NCBI RefSeq assembly: GCF_017948485.1
Contig: NZ_JAFFSX010000021.1
Span: forward strand, 1 to 64,000
Length of the DNA stretch: 64,000 nucleotides
Origin: Streptomyces sp. GESEQ-35
Lineage (GTDB): Bacteria; Actinomycetota; Actinomycetes; Streptomycetales; Streptomycetaceae
Direction of reading: 5' to 3'
The notes beneath the pieces are model-generated. The model had not been told where the DNA came from. It saw only the letters and a program-made list of their open reading frames with translations, and ran no database searches. Positions 62,875 through 64,000 of the stretch are shown here, piece after piece (position 1 is the stretch's first letter; the number at the start of each line of letters is the position of its first letter). Made by a program: the position numbers and the translations under genes.

Positions 62875-62883
62875 GACCTCTAA

Positions 62884-63322
62884 GAGGCTGTTGTCTTTCC
62901 AATCCTGAGCGGCGTCCCTCGAACGGGAATCCCGAGCAGGTGATCGCCGCTGGCTACCCCCGTTCCCGCACCCGCGGGGAGGTCGCCGGCGGCGGCCAGA
63001 ATGCGCGTGGAGGCGCCTCAGGGGCGTTTGAGCGGGGCGTGGCGGCCCTGCTCTAGTACAAAACAGCCTGGCAGCCGGGGAGTTGTCCGGTTCGTCAACG
63101 GCGAGATCCGTCAGCGTGCCGTTGTCGTTGGTGACGTGTGGGGCGGAACCACGGCGGGTGGCGTGCCGGGCCGCCATGCGGCGATCGCCTCAGGGCAAGG
63201 CTGTTCACTTCTCGTTCGATTTTTGTTGGGGTGTCTGCCGTTACTGTCTGATGTGCACTCAGATCGACGATCATAAGACGACGAGAGCCATTATCCGTGG
63301 TTTCCGAATACGGGAGAAACAC
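62884..63322. other. No supported gene; promoter region of small secreted protein
   Basis: No recognisable coding sequence is seen between the insertion sequence and the secreted protein gene. The last 150 bp (63190-63320) are less GC-rich, with TTGTTGGGGTGT and TCATAAGACG-like stretches that probably hold the promoter of the downstream gene. Confidence 0.4.
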
Positions 63323-63799
63323 GTGAAGGTACTTCGCCTGCCGTTCGTCCTCGCCGTTGCGTTGGCGGCCCTGTTGGGCACTCTCGCGTCGCCGGCTTCG
63401 GCCGTAGAGCGCACCTGCTACGGGAAAACGGGAGACTTCAACGACCAGCCTCTTCTGCTGGTGGACTGGAACAGAGGCGTAAGCGAATGCTTCGGCGTCG
63501 CGCCGTCCGGCAGCATTTGGCACACATGGCAAACTGCCAACACATGGTACGAGATGCCGGGCAACGGCCGTGCCTGGTATGCCGCGTCTGGCTATGACAT
63601 CTACGACGGCATTTTCCCGGAGACATCTCAGAATATTGGAAAGGCCGTAAAAGTCGTCTCCTCGACGAGTAATTCTTACTGCAATTATCTTGACTACGCA
63701 ACCAACACCTGGGGTGGCTGGTATCAGGTCCCCTCTTCCAGCACCTGCACGAGCGCACCCAACTACGGATATGCAGCTCCGAGTTGGCTCCTGCAGTAG
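63323..63799 (+). CDS. Small secreted Trp/Tyr-rich protein
   Basis: A 158-residue protein from the GTG at 63323 (GGGAG about 7 bases upstream). Signal peptide VKVLRLPFVLAVALAALLGT up to ASPASA is followed by a mature part rich in aromatic residues and Cys (ERTCYGKTGDFNDQ, SECFGVAPSGSIWHTWQTAN, GGWYQVPSSSTCTSAPNYGY). GSIWHTWQTANTWYEM resembles blades of tectonin/PLL-type lectins, but only weakly. Codon use is less GC-biased than in neighbouring genes, suggesting recent acquisition. Four Cys could form disulfides. Function unknown. Confidence 0.7.
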   Translation: MKVLRLPFVLAVALAALLGTLASPASAVERTCYGKTGDFNDQPLLLVDWNRGVSECFGVAPSGSIWHTWQTANTWYEMPGNGRAWYAASGYDIYDGIFPETSQNIGKAVKVVSSTSNSYCNYLDYATNTWGGWYQVPSSSTCTSAPNYGYAAPSWLLQ

Positions 63800-64000
63800 G
63801 GCGTAGCCGCGCTCCACAGAACAGTTGCCTCGCGAGAGACAGCTGTCCTGCGGTACGTGATCAGGACCAGCCTTGTCCGCGCAACTCCAACAGAGCGGTA
63901 CAGCCGTCGTCACGCAGGCCCCGGATTCACCAGGAGCGTCCAGGGACAGGCCAGGGTCTTCGGGTCGCTTCTGAGCGCTAAGAAGCCGTATCTCGACTGA
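63800..64000. other. No supported gene
   Basis: The last 200 bases contain only short unsupported frames. An imperfect dyad (ACAGTTG at 63821-63827 against CAGCTGT at 63840-63846) may end transcription of the secreted-protein gene. Confidence 0.35.

Larger units (their letters stand above)
61996..62880 (+). mobile_element. Complete IS5-family insertion sequence, 885 bp, with TIRs and TAA target duplication
   Basis: The left end begins GAGGTCCTAACAGAAGCCG; the right end read inward begins GAGGTCCTAACAAAGCCG, so the terminal inverted repeats extend about 21 bp with one indel, up to CCGTTG. TAA flanks both sides (61993-61995 and 62881-62883), consistent with a target duplication. A single transposase gene fills the inside. 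The element looks intact and potentially active, unlike all other IS debris in the window. Confidence 0.85.

Overview
The window looks like the chromosomal arm of a high-GC actinomycete, most likely a Streptomyces. The evidence is near-universal G/C at third codon positions, many ATGA or TGATG start/stop overlaps, GTG starts, an AfsR/SARP-type ATPase regulator, several TetR, ROK and MmyB-type XRE regulators, and fragments of actinomycete mobile elements. There is no rRNA gene, intact tRNA gene, CRISPR array or ribosomal-protein block. The region is accessory, with catabolic islands at its centre and decaying DNA at both ends.

Region 1 (1-12.8 kb): the end of a sugar ABC transporter operon; a TetR gene with a CrtC/lipocalin-like gene; a TetR gene coupled to a small membrane protein resembling Pyr4/PaxB-type terpene cyclases; two wrecked copies of one GH71/99-like secreted glycosidase gene; a hemerythrin/FAD-monooxygenase operon ending in a truncated flavin-binding protein; and a divergent 1133-residue SARP-AAA-ATPase regulator.

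Region 2 (12.8-22.1 kb, minus strand): a contiguous operon whose genes, read in the direction of transcription, are iacA-B-C-D-E-F-G-H followed by catB-catA-catC. It encodes indole-3-acetic acid oxidation to catechol and ortho-cleavage of catechol to the 3-oxoadipate enol-lactone stage. Assignment rests on family identity plus gene order.

Region 3 (22.1-44.6 kb): a plant-glycoside island. A GH106-type rhamnosidase gene (one-base frameshift in a G6 run) lies between two direct repeats. Each repeat carries the 3' part of a ROK repressor gene and the same promoter; one promoter copy drives iacA and the other points at the GH106 gene. Divergent from the intact ROK gene is a run of plus-strand genes: two Gfo/Idh/MocA oxidoreductases, two xylose-isomerase-like TIM barrels, an oligosaccharide/peptide-type ABC transporter with a permease-ATPase fusion, an NTF2-like protein, a 90-residue protein, a FixJ-type regulator with a soluble PAS kinase, a GH78 rhamnosidase and an amidohydrolase. 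The set suggests import of rhamnosylated plant compounds, rhamnose removal, and oxidation/isomerisation of the remaining glycoside.

Region 4 (44.6-54.2 kb): a 3' half-tRNA (proline type) and a conjugative-element fragment, then an AlkC-type DNA repair protein, a small monooxygenase, two XRE regulators beside NAD(P)-dependent oxidoreductases (one with an internal amber codon), a cupin, a decapitated SDR gene and a decayed integrase whose catalytic Tyr is His.

Region 5 (54.6-64 kb): a secreted vanadium-haloperoxidase-like protein, small secreted proteins, DUF3291, VOC and RIO-kinase genes, all separated by insertion-sequence debris (IS630-, IS112-like and IS701-like). There is one apparently complete IS5-family element with terminal inverted repeats, a target duplication and a canonical -1 slippery heptamer.
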